Assembly: GCF_018138715.1 (NCBI RefSeq)
Contig: NZ_JAGSHX010000006.1
Coordinates: 6,448,001-6,512,000 of the forward strand
Reading direction: 5' to 3'
DNA length: 64,000 nt
DNA from: Streptomyces asiaticus
GTDB lineage: Bacteria > Actinomycetota > Actinomycetes > Streptomycetales > Streptomycetaceae
In this document: positions 15,676 through 24,720 of the stretch, one piece after another
How positions within the stretch are numbered: the stretch's first letter is position 1
Layout of the letters: each line of letters starts with the position of its first letter
Notes under the pieces: model-generated
Seen by the model: the letters and a program-made list of their open reading frames with translations, nothing else
The model's database searches: none
What the model was told of the DNA's origin: nothing
Translations under genes and position numbers: made by a program

Positions 15676-16686
15676 TCAGCCCGCCAGCTCCGCCAGCACC
15701 CGCAACGTCCCGAGGTCCGGCGCCAGCGCCAGCAGATCCGTGATCGGGCCCTTGCGCCACAACTCCAGCCGCTCCGCGATCCGCTCACGCGGCCCGACCA
15801 GCGAGATCTCATCGGCGAAGGCGTCCGGCACCGTCTCGATCGCCTCCGCGCGCCGCCCCGCCAGGAACAGCTCCTGCACCCGGCGCGCCTCGGCCTCGTA
15901 GCCGAAGCGGGCCATCAGATCGGCGTGGAAGTTCCGGGCCGCGTGGCCCATCCCGCCGATGTAGAAGCCGAGCATCGCCTTGACCGGCTTCAGCCCCTCC
16001 GCCACATCGGCGCACACCCGCACCTGTGTCATCGGCGCCACCATGAAGCCGTCCCGGGCGTCGGCCAGCGTCGCCTGGTAGAGCTCCGTCCGCGACGGCG
16101 ACCAGTACAGCGGCAGCCAGCCGTCGGCGATGCGCACGGTCTGGGCGATGTTCTTGGGCCCCTCCGCTCCGAGCAGCACCGGGAGGTCGGCGCGCAGCGG
16201 ATGGACGATGGGCTTGAGGGGTTTGCCGAGGCCGGTGGCGTCCGGACCGGCGTAGGGGTGCGGATGGTAGCGCCCGTCGAGCCGCACCGGCGCCTCGCGG
16301 TTCAGCACCTGCCGGATGACCTCGACATACTCCCGGGTCGCCGTCAGCGGGCTCTTGGGGAACGGGCGTCCGTACCAGCCCTCGACCACCTGCGGTCCGG
16401 ACAGCCCCAGCCCCAGCATCATCCGGCCGCCGGAGAGATGGTCCAGGGTGAGCGCCTGCATCGCGGTGGCGGTGGGGGTGCGGGCGGCCATCTGCGCGAC
16501 CGCCGTGCCGAGCGCGATCCGGGTGGTGTGGGCGGCGAGCCAGGTGAGCGGGGTGAAGGCGTCCGAGCCCCAGGACTCGGCGGTCCACACCGAGTGGTAG
16601 CCCAGCCGCTCCGCCTCCTGGGCGAGTTCCAGATGGTGGGGGTCGGGGCCGCGGCCCCAGTAGCCGAGCGCCAGACCGAGCCGCAT
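15676..16686 (-). CDS. LLM-class F420-dependent oxidoreductase, Rv3520c-like
   Basis: 336 residues of luciferase-like TIM barrel. It follows the Rv3520c subfamily closely: LGLALGYWGRGPDPHHLELA, TAESWGSDAFTPLTWLAAHT, LDHLSGGRMMLGLGLSGPQV, EGWYGRPFPK and LGAEGPKN. Members use coenzyme F420 for hydride transfer; Rv3520c lies in the mycobacterial cholesterol gene cluster. ATG 16686 begins at the conserved MRLGLALG. No KstR box was found directly upstream. Substrate unknown; a steroid link is supported only by subfamily and neighbours. Confidence 0.86.
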   Translation of the reverse strand: MRLGLALGYWGRGPDPHHLELAQEAERLGYHSVWTAESWGSDAFTPLTWLAAHTTRIALGTAVAQMAARTPTATAMQALTLDHLSGGRMMLGLGLSGPQVVEGWYGRPFPKSPLTATREYVEVIRQVLNREAPVRLDGRYHPHPYAGPDATGLGKPLKPIVHPLRADLPVLLGAEGPKNIAQTVRIADGWLPLYWSPSRTELYQATLADARDGFMVAPMTQVRVCADVAEGLKPVKAMLGFYIGGMGHAARNFHADLMARFGYEAEARRVQELFLAGRRAEAIETVPDAFADEISLVGPRERIAERLELWRKGPITDLLALAPDLGTLRVLAELAG

Positions 16687-16786
16687 GTCGAGCCCCCTCG
16701 TTCCGCCGGACAGGGTGGAGAACGACGGCTGACGGCACGTCAGCCGCACACCGGCCGGACTGTACGGGCCGGGGCCGCACATGGCA

Positions 16787-16823
16787 ACGGCCCCTCGCCC
16801 GAGCGTGACGGGCGAGGGGCCGT
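16787..16823 (-). terminator. strong hairpin after the DUF5336-like gene
   Basis: ACGGCCCCTCGCCC (16787-16800) pairs perfectly with GGGCGAGGGGCCGT (16810-16823). It lies about 50 bp past the stop of the membrane protein gene at 16872 and in the leader of the oxidoreductase gene. There is no T-tract. Confidence 0.7.
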
Positions 16824-16871
16824 GGGTGCGTCATGCGACCCGTGTGCGCATGTCCATCGCGCACGTGCGGG

Positions 16872-17711
16872 TCAGCCGCGCTGGATCCCCGTGGTGTCCT
16901 GGAGCACACCGCGGCGGCCGTCCTGCGTCTGGGCGACCAGCGCCTGACCGCGCTGCTCCACCGCGAGGTACCAGGTGCCGGGGGCCAGTTCGGCGATGGT
17001 GCTCGACGAACCGTCCTCCGCGTACAGCGGACGGGCCACCGGGACCGCGAACCAGAACGGGGCGAAGTCCCCGCCACCCGCGGCCGGCGGGGTGGGGGCC
17101 GGAGCCTGCTGGCCGCCGAAGGACTGGCCGGGCTGCGGCTGGCCGGGCTGGCCCGGCTGCGGGGTGCCGTACGGCGCGGGGGCGCCGGGCTGGGCACCGC
17201 CCGGACCCGGGTAGCCGTACCCCGGCTGCGGGCCCTGGGCGCCGTACGGGGACGGGGCCGGGCCGGAGGCGTTCATCAGCGGGGCCTTGAGAGCCGGGAC
17301 GCGCTGCGTGAGCAGCGCGACGGCCGCCATCGCCAGGGTGGCGATCAGGCCGAGGATCTGCCCGACGCCCTTGTCGACTCCGTCCGGGCCACCGATGATG
17401 GTCCACAGCGAGCTCCAGGCCGCGAAGACCGCGAGCGCCGAGCCCCACTGGTCGAGCGAGAGCCCGAAGAGGTTGCGGCCCGCGGGCTGGAAACGCGCGG
17501 AGACGATGAGCGCCGCGGCGATCAGGCCGGCCAGGAAGATCGACGGCAGTACGGGGAAGAAGCTGGACTTCCATCCGTTCTCACCGGCGTCCTTGCAGAA
17601 GCTGCTACCGCCGCAGTCGACGGTGTAGAAGTCGAGGAAGGAGGCGATGAACAGCAACACCGCTGCTCCGATCACCACGCCGTCGCCTCGAGTGAGCGAG
17701 CGGATGTTCAA
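16872..17711 (-). CDS. four-helix membrane protein (DUF5336-like) with Pro/Gly/Gln-rich linker
   Basis: 279 residues: four hydrophobic helices in the first 150, an extracellular CGGSSFC loop after helix 1, a 60-residue low-complexity Pro/Gly/Gln/Tyr linker, and a C-terminal domain of about 80 residues (PFWFAVPVARPLYAEDG ... GTWYLAVEQRGQALVAQ). I take TTG 17711 as the start: AAGGA lies 7 bases before it and the first transmembrane segment follows soon after. Family assignment is tentative and function unknown. Its neighbour upstream is a cell-wall amidase. Confidence 0.65.
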   Translation of the reverse strand: MNIRSLTRGDGVVIGAAVLLFIASFLDFYTVDCGGSSFCKDAGENGWKSSFFPVLPSIFLAGLIAAALIVSARFQPAGRNLFGLSLDQWGSALAVFAAWSSLWTIIGGPDGVDKGVGQILGLIATLAMAAVALLTQRVPALKAPLMNASGPAPSPYGAQGPQPGYGYPGPGGAQPGAPAPYGTPQPGQPGQPQPGQSFGGQQAPAPTPPAAGGGDFAPFWFAVPVARPLYAEDGSSSTIAELAPGTWYLAVEQRGQALVAQTQDGRRGVLQDTTGIQRG

Positions 17712-17873
17712 CGTGAGGTCCTTTGTCGGTTTCGTCTGTACGAGCGCTGCCGCCAGGCGCGATAGCGCGAAGGCGTCGGGGGTGGGCCCCATCGTACGGG
17801 TGAATCCGGCCGCGGAGGCCGGGGGTGTCCCATCGGTATCCCGGTCGTGACCTCCCGTTCGGTTGTGGAAGCC

Positions 17874-18809
17874 CTACTCGTTCAAGAAGTCCGTAATGCC
17901 CTGCGCGATACCGCGCGCCGCGCGCTCCCGCCACGCCGTATCGGTCAGTTCGGCGGCGTCCTGGGAGTCGCGCATATTGCCGCACTCGATGAACACCTTG
18001 GGAACGGTGGAGAGGTTGAGCCCGCCCAGGTCGCCCCGGACGTCCAACCCGCTGCCGTCGCCGATGTACTGCGCGGGCCCGCTGCCGGTGGCCTTGGCGA
18101 AATCGCCGCGCAGCCGCTCGCCGAGCCGGCGGGAGGGCGCGGTGATGGCGGAGGTGTCCGCGCCGCCGCCGCGTACGGACTTGGGCAGGATCACATGGAA
18201 GCCGCGCTCCCCGGCGGCCGCGCCGTCCGCGTGCACGGAGACCACGGCGTCGGCGTGGGCCTTGTTGCCGATCTCCGCGCGCTCGTCCACGCACGGCCCG
18301 TACGGCCGGTCGCCGTCCTGGGTGAACCGCACCGTGGCGCCGCGCGCTTCGAGCAGGGTCCGGGCGCGGCGCGCCACATCGAGGGTGAAGGACGCCTCGG
18401 GGTAACCGGAGTTGGTGGCCGTGCCCGTGGTGTCGCACTCCTTCTTCTCGGTGCCGATGTCCACGAGCCGGGCGATCCGCGAGGGGTGGTCGCGGTTGTG
18501 CGGATTGTGGCCGGGGTCGATCACCACGACCTTGCCCTCGAGGGGCTTTCCGGGCGCTCCGGGCTCCCCGGATGAGGCGGGCGGGGTGGGCGGGGCGGAC
18601 GCGCCGGACGACGGGGGCGGCGGGGAGGACGTCGAGGAGGTCGTGGGCCCGCCCGTCCCGCCCGCCCCGCCCGCGCCGTCGTCCTTCGTACCGCCCAGGG
18701 AACTCCACAGCAGCCAGCCGACGAAGCAGGTCGGTATCAGCGCCACCAGAACGATGGCGAGGGTGCCGCGGCGACGACCGGGCTCTGGAGGAAAGCTGCC
18801 GTAGGACAC
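17874..18809 (-). CDS. N-acetylmuramoyl-L-alanine amidase (Amidase_3)
   Basis: 311 residues. Order: short cytoplasmic N-terminus, transmembrane anchor (TLAIVLVALIPTCFVGWLL, about 17-35), a Ser/Pro/Gly-rich spacer, then the zinc amidase domain (about 95-311). Metal and catalytic residues are visible in VVIDPGHNP, PEASF, VVSVHADGA and VFIECGNM. It cleaves the amide bond between MurNAc and L-Ala in peptidoglycan outside the membrane. GTG 18809 is selected because the ORF upstream of it is low-complexity DNA. Confidence 0.9.
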   Translation of the reverse strand: MSYGSFPPEPGRRRGTLAIVLVALIPTCFVGWLLWSSLGGTKDDGAGGAGGTGGPTTSSTSSPPPPSSGASAPPTPPASSGEPGAPGKPLEGKVVVIDPGHNPHNRDHPSRIARLVDIGTEKKECDTTGTATNSGYPEASFTLDVARRARTLLEARGATVRFTQDGDRPYGPCVDERAEIGNKAHADAVVSVHADGAAAGERGFHVILPKSVRGGGADTSAITAPSRRLGERLRGDFAKATGSGPAQYIGDGSGLDVRGDLGGLNLSTVPKVFIECGNMRDSQDAAELTDTAWRERAARGIAQGITDFLNE

Positions 18810-18899
18810 GCGGGCGATGGTAGCGGCCCGGCCGGTGCACATCGGGCGCCGGGCGGGTAGCGGCCCGGCGGGCCCGGCCGCCCAGCCCTCGGCGGTCGC

Positions 18900-18955
18900 G
18901 CCGCCTCGTCCGCGCCGCCTCGTCCGCGCCGCCTCGTCCGGGTCGCCTCGGCCGG
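18900..18955. repeat. 14-bp x 4 tandem repeat in a gene-free stretch
   Basis: GCCGCCTCGTCCGC at 18900-18913 and 18914-18927, then two diverged units to 18955. The 18810-19206 gap shows no gene on either strand beyond this and the 19178 array. Confidence 0.85.
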
Positions 18956-19177
18956 GGCGGGCGCCGCACCTTGTCACCGGGCGTGGCGGCCGCCGGCCTT
19001 CCGGCAGGCCCCGGCCGCGCGGGCGCGCTCACCGCGGATGCCTCAGCGGGGGACGGGGCGTCGGCCGCTGCCTGTCGCCGGGGGCGGGGCGTCGGCCGCC
19101 AACCGTCACCGGGGCGGGCGGGGGGCCAAGCCGGGCGCCCGGCCATGTGCTCGCGATCAGGCGGGCGGGGCGGCGGC

Positions 19178-19974
<797 letters not shown>

Positions 19975-20114
19975 TCAGAGCCAGCTACGACGGCGCCGCA
20001 GTCGGCCCACGGCGCATCGCGACACGTCCAGCGGGGGGCTTAGGTCTTGCGCCGTACCCAAATGCGCGGAAATGCCGATGCGTATGAGGGGTTCCGGATG
20101 CGAGCATCGCCGTC

Positions 20115-21575
20115 ATGTCCACCCCAGCGCCCCTCCCCTCGGAAACCGCGGCCGCCGCCCGGGCCCCGCGCACCCCGCCCCCCGTGTGGGCGGTCCTGCT
20201 GGCCGCCTGCGCCGGACAGTTCCTGGTGGTGCTCGACATATCGGTGGTGAACGTCGCGCTGCCGTCGATGCGTACGGACCTGGGACTCGGCGAGACCGGG
20301 CTGCAATGGGTGGTGAACGCCTACGCGCTCACCTTCGCCGGGTTCCTGATGCTCGGCGGGCGCGCGGCCGACCTCTTCGGGCGCAAACGGGTCTTCCTCG
20401 CCGGGCTCGGGCTGTTCACCGCGGCCAGCCTGGCCGGTGGTGTCGCCCAGCAGCCCTGGCAGCTGATCGCCGCCCGCGCCCTTCAGGGCATCGGCGCGGC
20501 CGTGCTCTCCCCGGCCACCCTCACCATCCTCACCACCACCTTCCCGACCGGCTCCGCCCGCAACCGGGCCATCGGCACCTGGACCGCGGTCGGCGCCGGC
20601 GGGGGCGCGGCGGGCGCGCTGGTCGGCGGTGTGCTCACCGAGTACCTGTCCTGGCGCTGGGTGCTGCTGGTCAATGTGCCGGTGGGCATCGTGGTGCTGG
20701 TGGCCGCGGCGGTGTGGCTGGCCGAGGGCCGCTCCGGGACGGCGCGGCGGCTCGACGCACCGGGCGCGGTGCTGGTCACGGCGGGCGTCGCGGCGCTCGC
20801 GTACGGCATCGTGCAGACCGAACCGCACGGCTGGACCGCCGCCGCCTCGCTCGGCCCCCTGCTCGCCGGGCTCGTGCTGCTCGCGGTGTTCGTGGCCGTC
20901 GAGGCACGGACCGAGGAGCCGCTGATGCCGCTGCGGCTGTTCCGTATCCGGGCGGTGTCGGCGGCGAACGCGGTGATGGTGGTGTGCGGCGGCGGCATGT
21001 TCGCCATGTGGTACTTCATGACGCTCTACCTCCAGAACGTGCTCCACTACAGCCCGGTCAAGGCCGGTCTCGCCTTCCTCCCGCACAGCCTGTCGATCGT
21101 CCTCGGCTCGAAGCTCGCGCCCCGGCTGATGGCCCGGGTGGACGGCAAGCTGCTGGCGATCGTGGGCGGTTCGCTGGCCGTCGTCGGCTACGCGTGGCAG
21201 AGCCGGATGGGCGCCGACGGCACCTATGTGGGGACGGTCCTGGGCCCGGCGATCATCATGTCGCTCGGGAGCGGGCTGATGATGACCCCGCTCGCCGCCT
21301 CCGCCACCTCCGGCGCCGCCCCCTCCGAGGCGGGGCTGGTGTCCGGGCTGGTCAACACCTCACGGCAGCTCGGCGGCGCGCTCGGCCTGACCGTGCTGGC
21401 CACGGTCGCGGCCGAGCGGATCACGGCGCACGGCGGAGGTGGGCCTGAGGCGCTCGCGGCCGGGTACGGCCGCGCCTTCGTGGTGGCCACCGGGATCATC
21501 GCGACGGCGGTGGTGCTGATGGCCGTCCTGCTGCCGCGTACGCCCGCGGTCGCGGTCACCCGCGGCTCCTCGTAG
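20115..21575 (+). CDS. MFS transporter, DHA2 (EmrB/QacA) family, 14 helices
   Basis: 486 residues, normal for the 14-helix drug:H+ antiporter-2 group. Landmarks: LDISVVNVALPSM in helix 1, loop 2-3 motif GGRAADLFGRKRVFLAG, motif C-like GGGAAGALVGGVLTEYLSWRWVLLVNVPVG. It exports small amphipathic compounds against proton entry; the substrate cannot be read. No dedicated regulator is adjacent. It is convergent with the two-component genes, with only 5 bp between stops. Confidence 0.92.
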   Translation: MSTPAPLPSETAAAARAPRTPPPVWAVLLAACAGQFLVVLDISVVNVALPSMRTDLGLGETGLQWVVNAYALTFAGFLMLGGRAADLFGRKRVFLAGLGLFTAASLAGGVAQQPWQLIAARALQGIGAAVLSPATLTILTTTFPTGSARNRAIGTWTAVGAGGGAAGALVGGVLTEYLSWRWVLLVNVPVGIVVLVAAAVWLAEGRSGTARRLDAPGAVLVTAGVAALAYGIVQTEPHGWTAAASLGPLLAGLVLLAVFVAVEARTEEPLMPLRLFRIRAVSAANAVMVVCGGGMFAMWYFMTLYLQNVLHYSPVKAGLAFLPHSLSIVLGSKLAPRLMARVDGKLLAIVGGSLAVVGYAWQSRMGADGTYVGTVLGPAIIMSLGSGLMMTPLAASATSGAAPSEAGLVSGLVNTSRQLGGALGLTVLATVAAERITAHGGGGPEALAAGYGRAFVVATGIIATAVVLMAVLLPRTPAVAVTRGSS

Positions 21576-21580
21576 CCGCC

Positions 21581-22240
21581 TTACAGCCAGCCGTTCTGGC
21601 GGGCGGCGCGGACGGCCTCCATGCGGTTGCGGGTCTGGGTCTTGCCGATGGCCGAGGAGAGATAGTTGCGCACGGTGGCGGGGGAGAGGTGGACCTTGGC
21701 CGCGATGTCCGCGACCGTCGCCCCGTCCACCGCCGCCGAGAGCACATCGCGCTCGCGCTGGGTCAGCGGGTTGGGGCCCGCGCTGAGGGCGGCGGCGGCC
21801 AGGCCCGGGTCGATCACGCGCTCACCGGCCAGCACCCGGCGGATCGCCACGGCCAGCTCCTCCACCGGGCCGTCCTTGACCAGGAACCCGGCCGCCCCCG
21901 CCTCCATCGCCCGGCGCAGATAGCCGGGGCGGCCGAAGGTGGTGAGGATCAGCACCTGGCACTCCGGCAGCGCCTCGCGCAGCGCGCCGGCCGCGTCCAG
22001 ACCGCTGCGGCCGGGCAGCTCGATGTCGAGCAGCGCCACATCGGGCCGGGTCTCCAGGGCCCGGGGCACGATCTCGTCCCCGTTCCCGAGCTGCGCGACG
22101 ATCTCGAAGTCGTCCTCCAGCCCCAGCAGCAGGGCGAGCGCGCCCCGCATCATCCCCTGGTCCTCGGCGAGCAGGAGCTTGATCACGCCTGTCGCGTCCC
22201 GCACGCCCTGCACGCCCTGCGCGTCCTCCGCCTCGTTCAC
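21581..22240 (-). CDS. DesR-like LuxR-family response regulator
   Basis: 219 residues. The receiver has LLLAEDQGMMRGAL, phospho-Asp in DVALLDIELPG and Lys in GFLVKDGP. The C-terminal LuxR HTH has LTQRERDVLSAAVDGATVADIA and TVRNYLSSAIGK. GTG 22240 overlaps the kinase stop (GTGA), favouring coupled translation. GTG 22186, just before VIKLLLAED, is an alternative that would drop an 18-residue lead. It forms a two-component pair with the kinase at 22237-23451 and probably controls a nearby transporter or lipid genes. Confidence 0.9.
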   Translation of the reverse strand: MNEAEDAQGVQGVRDATGVIKLLLAEDQGMMRGALALLLGLEDDFEIVAQLGNGDEIVPRALETRPDVALLDIELPGRSGLDAAGALREALPECQVLILTTFGRPGYLRRAMEAGAAGFLVKDGPVEELAVAIRRVLAGERVIDPGLAAAALSAGPNPLTQRERDVLSAAVDGATVADIAAKVHLSPATVRNYLSSAIGKTQTRNRMEAVRAARQNGWL

Positions 22241-23451
22241 GACGTCCGGGCTCCCTCGACCTCGGCCTCCACCACGTCCTCCGTATCCACCGGCAGTTCG
22301 GCGACGAGCCGGAAGCCCCGGCGCCCGGCGGGGCCGGACTCCAGCGAGCCGCCCGCCGCGGCCAGCCGCTCGGCCAGGCCCTTGAGCCCCGTACCGCCGG
22401 TCGTCGGACTGCCGGTCGTCGGACTGCCGGTCTTCGGACCGCCGTCCGCGTTCGTACCGGTGGCACGGGAGCCTACGCCGCCCCCGTCGTCCGTGATCTC
22501 CAGCCGTACCCGGTCCATGCCGCTCCGCACCTCGATCTCGCACCGGGACGCCCCGCTGTGCCGCACCACATTGGTGACGCCCTCGCGGACCACCCACCCC
22601 AGCAGCGCCTCGGTCTGCGGGGCCAGCGGCGGCCCCTCGCGGCGGACGACGGCCTCGATACCGGCGGCATCCAGCGCCGAGCGGGCCCGGTCCAGCTCGG
22701 TGGCCAGACTGCCCTCGCGATAGCCGGTCACGGCCTCGCGGATCTCGGTGAGCGCCTGCCGTCCCACCGCCTCGATGTCCGCGGCCTGCCCCAGCGCGGC
22801 CTCCAGGTTCTTCGGGGCGAGCCGACGCACCGCCTCCGCCTTGACCACGACGACCGACATGGTGTGGCCGAGCAGGTCGTGCAGATCGCGGGAGAACCGC
22901 AGCCGCTCCCTCTCCACCGCCGTACGGGCCAGCTCCTGGCGGGTCGCGCGGAGCTGGGCCACGGTCTCGAAGAGCGACAGGATGGCCGCCGTCACCAGGC
23001 CGGACAGCATGGTGCCGTAGGAGACCGTGAGCGAGTCCGAGGCGCCGCCGCGGAGCCCGGCGATGATTCCGGCGGAGACGGACAGGGTGATGATGACGGG
23101 CCCCAGCTTCCGCCTCCCCCCGCGCAGCACGATCCCGGAGGCCAGCGACAGCAGTGGGAAGCACAGCAGCCAGTTCCCGGCGTAGCCGATGCCCAGCGCA
23201 TAGGTGACCGCCGCCAACCCGGCCAGCGCCAGCAGCGGGGTCCTGGTGTGGCGGCGGCGCTCGTCGAGGGCGGTGAAGACGGTGGTGAGATAGAGCGCCA
23301 TGAAGGCCGCCACCCCCGCGCCGCCGAGCCACGGCAGCGGCGTCTTCCCCTTGAAGAGCGCCTGCACGTCCCCCGTGAGCATGAAGAGCCAGGGCACGAA
23401 GGCCAGGCGGCCCGGTGGCTTGAGGCGCTCGATGTGCTCGGCGGCATACAT
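22237..23451 (-). CDS. DesK-like sensor histidine kinase
   Basis: 404 residues: an N-terminal sensor of five to six transmembrane helices (about 20-165), a DHp domain with phospho-acceptor in FSRDLHDLLGHTMSVVVVKAE (His about residue 205), and a HATPase with the N box EGVTNVVRHS and G box ITDDGGGV. Between the G boxes is an inserted Gly/Pro/Thr/Ser tract made by a 12-bp tandem repeat (TGSPTTGSPTTGG). ATG 23451 starts the compact N-terminus. It pairs with the downstream regulator. The sensed signal is unknown; DesK relatives sense membrane state. Confidence 0.9.
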   Translation of the reverse strand: MYAAEHIERLKPPGRLAFVPWLFMLTGDVQALFKGKTPLPWLGGAGVAAFMALYLTTVFTALDERRRHTRTPLLALAGLAAVTYALGIGYAGNWLLCFPLLSLASGIVLRGGRRKLGPVIITLSVSAGIIAGLRGGASDSLTVSYGTMLSGLVTAAILSLFETVAQLRATRQELARTAVERERLRFSRDLHDLLGHTMSVVVVKAEAVRRLAPKNLEAALGQAADIEAVGRQALTEIREAVTGYREGSLATELDRARSALDAAGIEAVVRREGPPLAPQTEALLGWVVREGVTNVVRHSGASRCEIEVRSGMDRVRLEITDDGGGVGSRATGTNADGGPKTGSPTTGSPTTGGTGLKGLAERLAAAGGSLESGPAGRRGFRLVAELPVDTEDVVEAEVEGARTS

Positions 23452-23586
23452 GCGTCCGACCTTACGGATCCCCGTATGAGCTGGGCAGATGCGGATGTCG
23501 GGGGATGGCCGTGACATTTGTCCCGGGGCCTTCGGCACCCAGGTCGCCGCCACCTGACGGGCCGTCAGCGCGCGTCGTCCGTACCC

Positions 23587-23615
23587 TTCCCCCTTCGGGG
23601 CGATTGGGCTATACA
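23587..23615 (+). promoter_or_regulatory. candidate promoter of the Hsd4B operon
   Basis: TATACA at 23610-23615 with a weak TTCCCC at 23587-23592, 17 bp apart. The KstR box begins 13 bp after the -10 hexamer, where a bound repressor would block initiation. Confidence 0.45.
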
Positions 23616-23628
23616 GGGTGCCATCGGC

Positions 23629-23642
23629 TAGAACGCGTTCTA
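23629..23642. promoter_or_regulatory. KstR box upstream of the Hsd4B operon
   Basis: TAGAACGCGTTCTA is a perfect 14-bp palindrome and matches TNNAACNNGTTNNA at every fixed position. It lies 126 bp before the hydratase ATG and just downstream of a TATACA -10-like hexamer. Confidence 0.88.
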
Positions 23643-23768
23643 CATGTCCACGCGGACGACGTGACCCTGCCGACCAGCGACGACCCCGGCACGGCCGACG
23701 GTGCGGACGGGCGGGCCGGGGTCTTCGGACCGTGGCCCAGCGAGCGGACCAAGGAGTGGTGTCGCCCC

Positions 23769-24623
23769 ATGCCCATCGATGTCGCGAAGGCCGTCTCGGC
23801 CGAACCCCGGAGCACGGCTCTCATCTGGGGGCAGAAGGACATCCAGCTCTACCACCTGGGCATCGGCGCCGGAATCCCCGCGACCGACCCCCAGGAGCTC
23901 CGCTACACCCTGGAGAGCAAGCTCCATGTGCTGCCCAGCTTCGCGACCGTCGCGGGCGGCGGGATGGCGGTCGCCGGGGGCATGGCCGCACCCGGTATCG
24001 ACGTCGACCTCGCCGCGGTCCTGCACGGCGGCCAGACCGTCGAACTGCACCGGCCCATCCCGCTCGGCGGGGACGCCACCCAGACCTCGAAGGTCGCCGC
24101 CGTCTACGACAAGGGCAAGGCGGCGGTCATCGTGCTGCGCTCCGACGTGGCCGACGCGGACGGCCCGCTGTGGACCTGCGACACCCGGATCTTCGTCCGG
24201 GGCGAGGGCGGCTTCGGCGGTGAGCGTGGCCCCTCCGACCGCCTGGAGCCCCCGGCCCGCGAACCGGACCGCACCGTGGAGCGGGCCATCCGCGAGGACC
24301 AGGCGCTGCTCTACCGGCTCTCCGGGGACTGGAACCCGCTCCACGCCGACCCCGAGTTCGCCAAGCTGGCGGGGTTCGAGAAGCCCATCCTGCACGGGCT
24401 GTGCTCGTACGGGATGGTGCTCAAGGCGGTCGTGGACACGGCGCTGGACGGGGAGGTGGCCCGGGTGCGCTCGTACACCACCCGCTTCGCCGGGGTCGCG
24501 TATCCGGGCGAGACCCTGCGCGTCCGGATGTGGCAGGACGAGGGGCGCGTCCAGGTGACGGCGACCGCCGTCGAGCGGGACGACGCACCGGTCCTCACCG
24601 ACACCATCGTCGAACACGCCTGA
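23769..24623 (+). CDS. MaoC-type 2-enoyl-CoA hydratase, Hsd4B-like
   Basis: 284 residues forming a double hot-dog. The N-terminal half (IQLYHLGIGAG ... LPSFATVAGGG) and the C-terminal half with the hydratase-2 motif GDWNPLHADPEFA (about residues 188-200), then KPILHGLCSYG and FAGVAYPGETL, follow mycobacterial Rv3538 (Hsd4B). That enzyme hydrates enoyl-CoA intermediates of sterol side-chain beta-oxidation. A KstR box lies upstream. It is followed by an alcohol dehydrogenase and an Hsd4A-like SDR. ATG 23769 opens with MPIDVAKAV as in the family; AAGGAG lies 12 bases before it. The stop lies in a 16-bp tandem array. Confidence 0.88.
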   Translation: MPIDVAKAVSAEPRSTALIWGQKDIQLYHLGIGAGIPATDPQELRYTLESKLHVLPSFATVAGGGMAVAGGMAAPGIDVDLAAVLHGGQTVELHRPIPLGGDATQTSKVAAVYDKGKAAVIVLRSDVADADGPLWTCDTRIFVRGEGGFGGERGPSDRLEPPAREPDRTVERAIREDQALLYRLSGDWNPLHADPEFAKLAGFEKPILHGLCSYGMVLKAVVDTALDGEVARVRSYTTRFAGVAYPGETLRVRMWQDEGRVQVTATAVERDDAPVLTDTIVEHA

Positions 24624-24710
24624 GACCACGCACGCCTGAGACCACGCACGCCTGAGACCACGCACGCTCGAGACCACGCACGCTCGAGAACACGCACGCT
24701 CGACATCACG
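24615..24710 (+). repeat. 16-bp x 6 tandem repeat beginning at the Hsd4B stop codon
   Basis: CACGCCTGAGACCACG exactly three times (24615-24662), then three diverged units (CACGCTCGAGACCACG and variants) to 24710, with no gaps. The gene's TGA is in unit 1. Units 2 and 3 repeat TGA at 24637 and 24653, giving stops in all three frames. The last three units have lost TGA. Confidence 0.95.
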
Positions 24711-24720
24711 AGGAGCCGCT

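Noticed and set aside
16687..16786. KstR box before the Rv3520c-like oxidoreductase
   Set aside because: GAGAACGACG gives only one half-site; the second half of the palindrome is missing.
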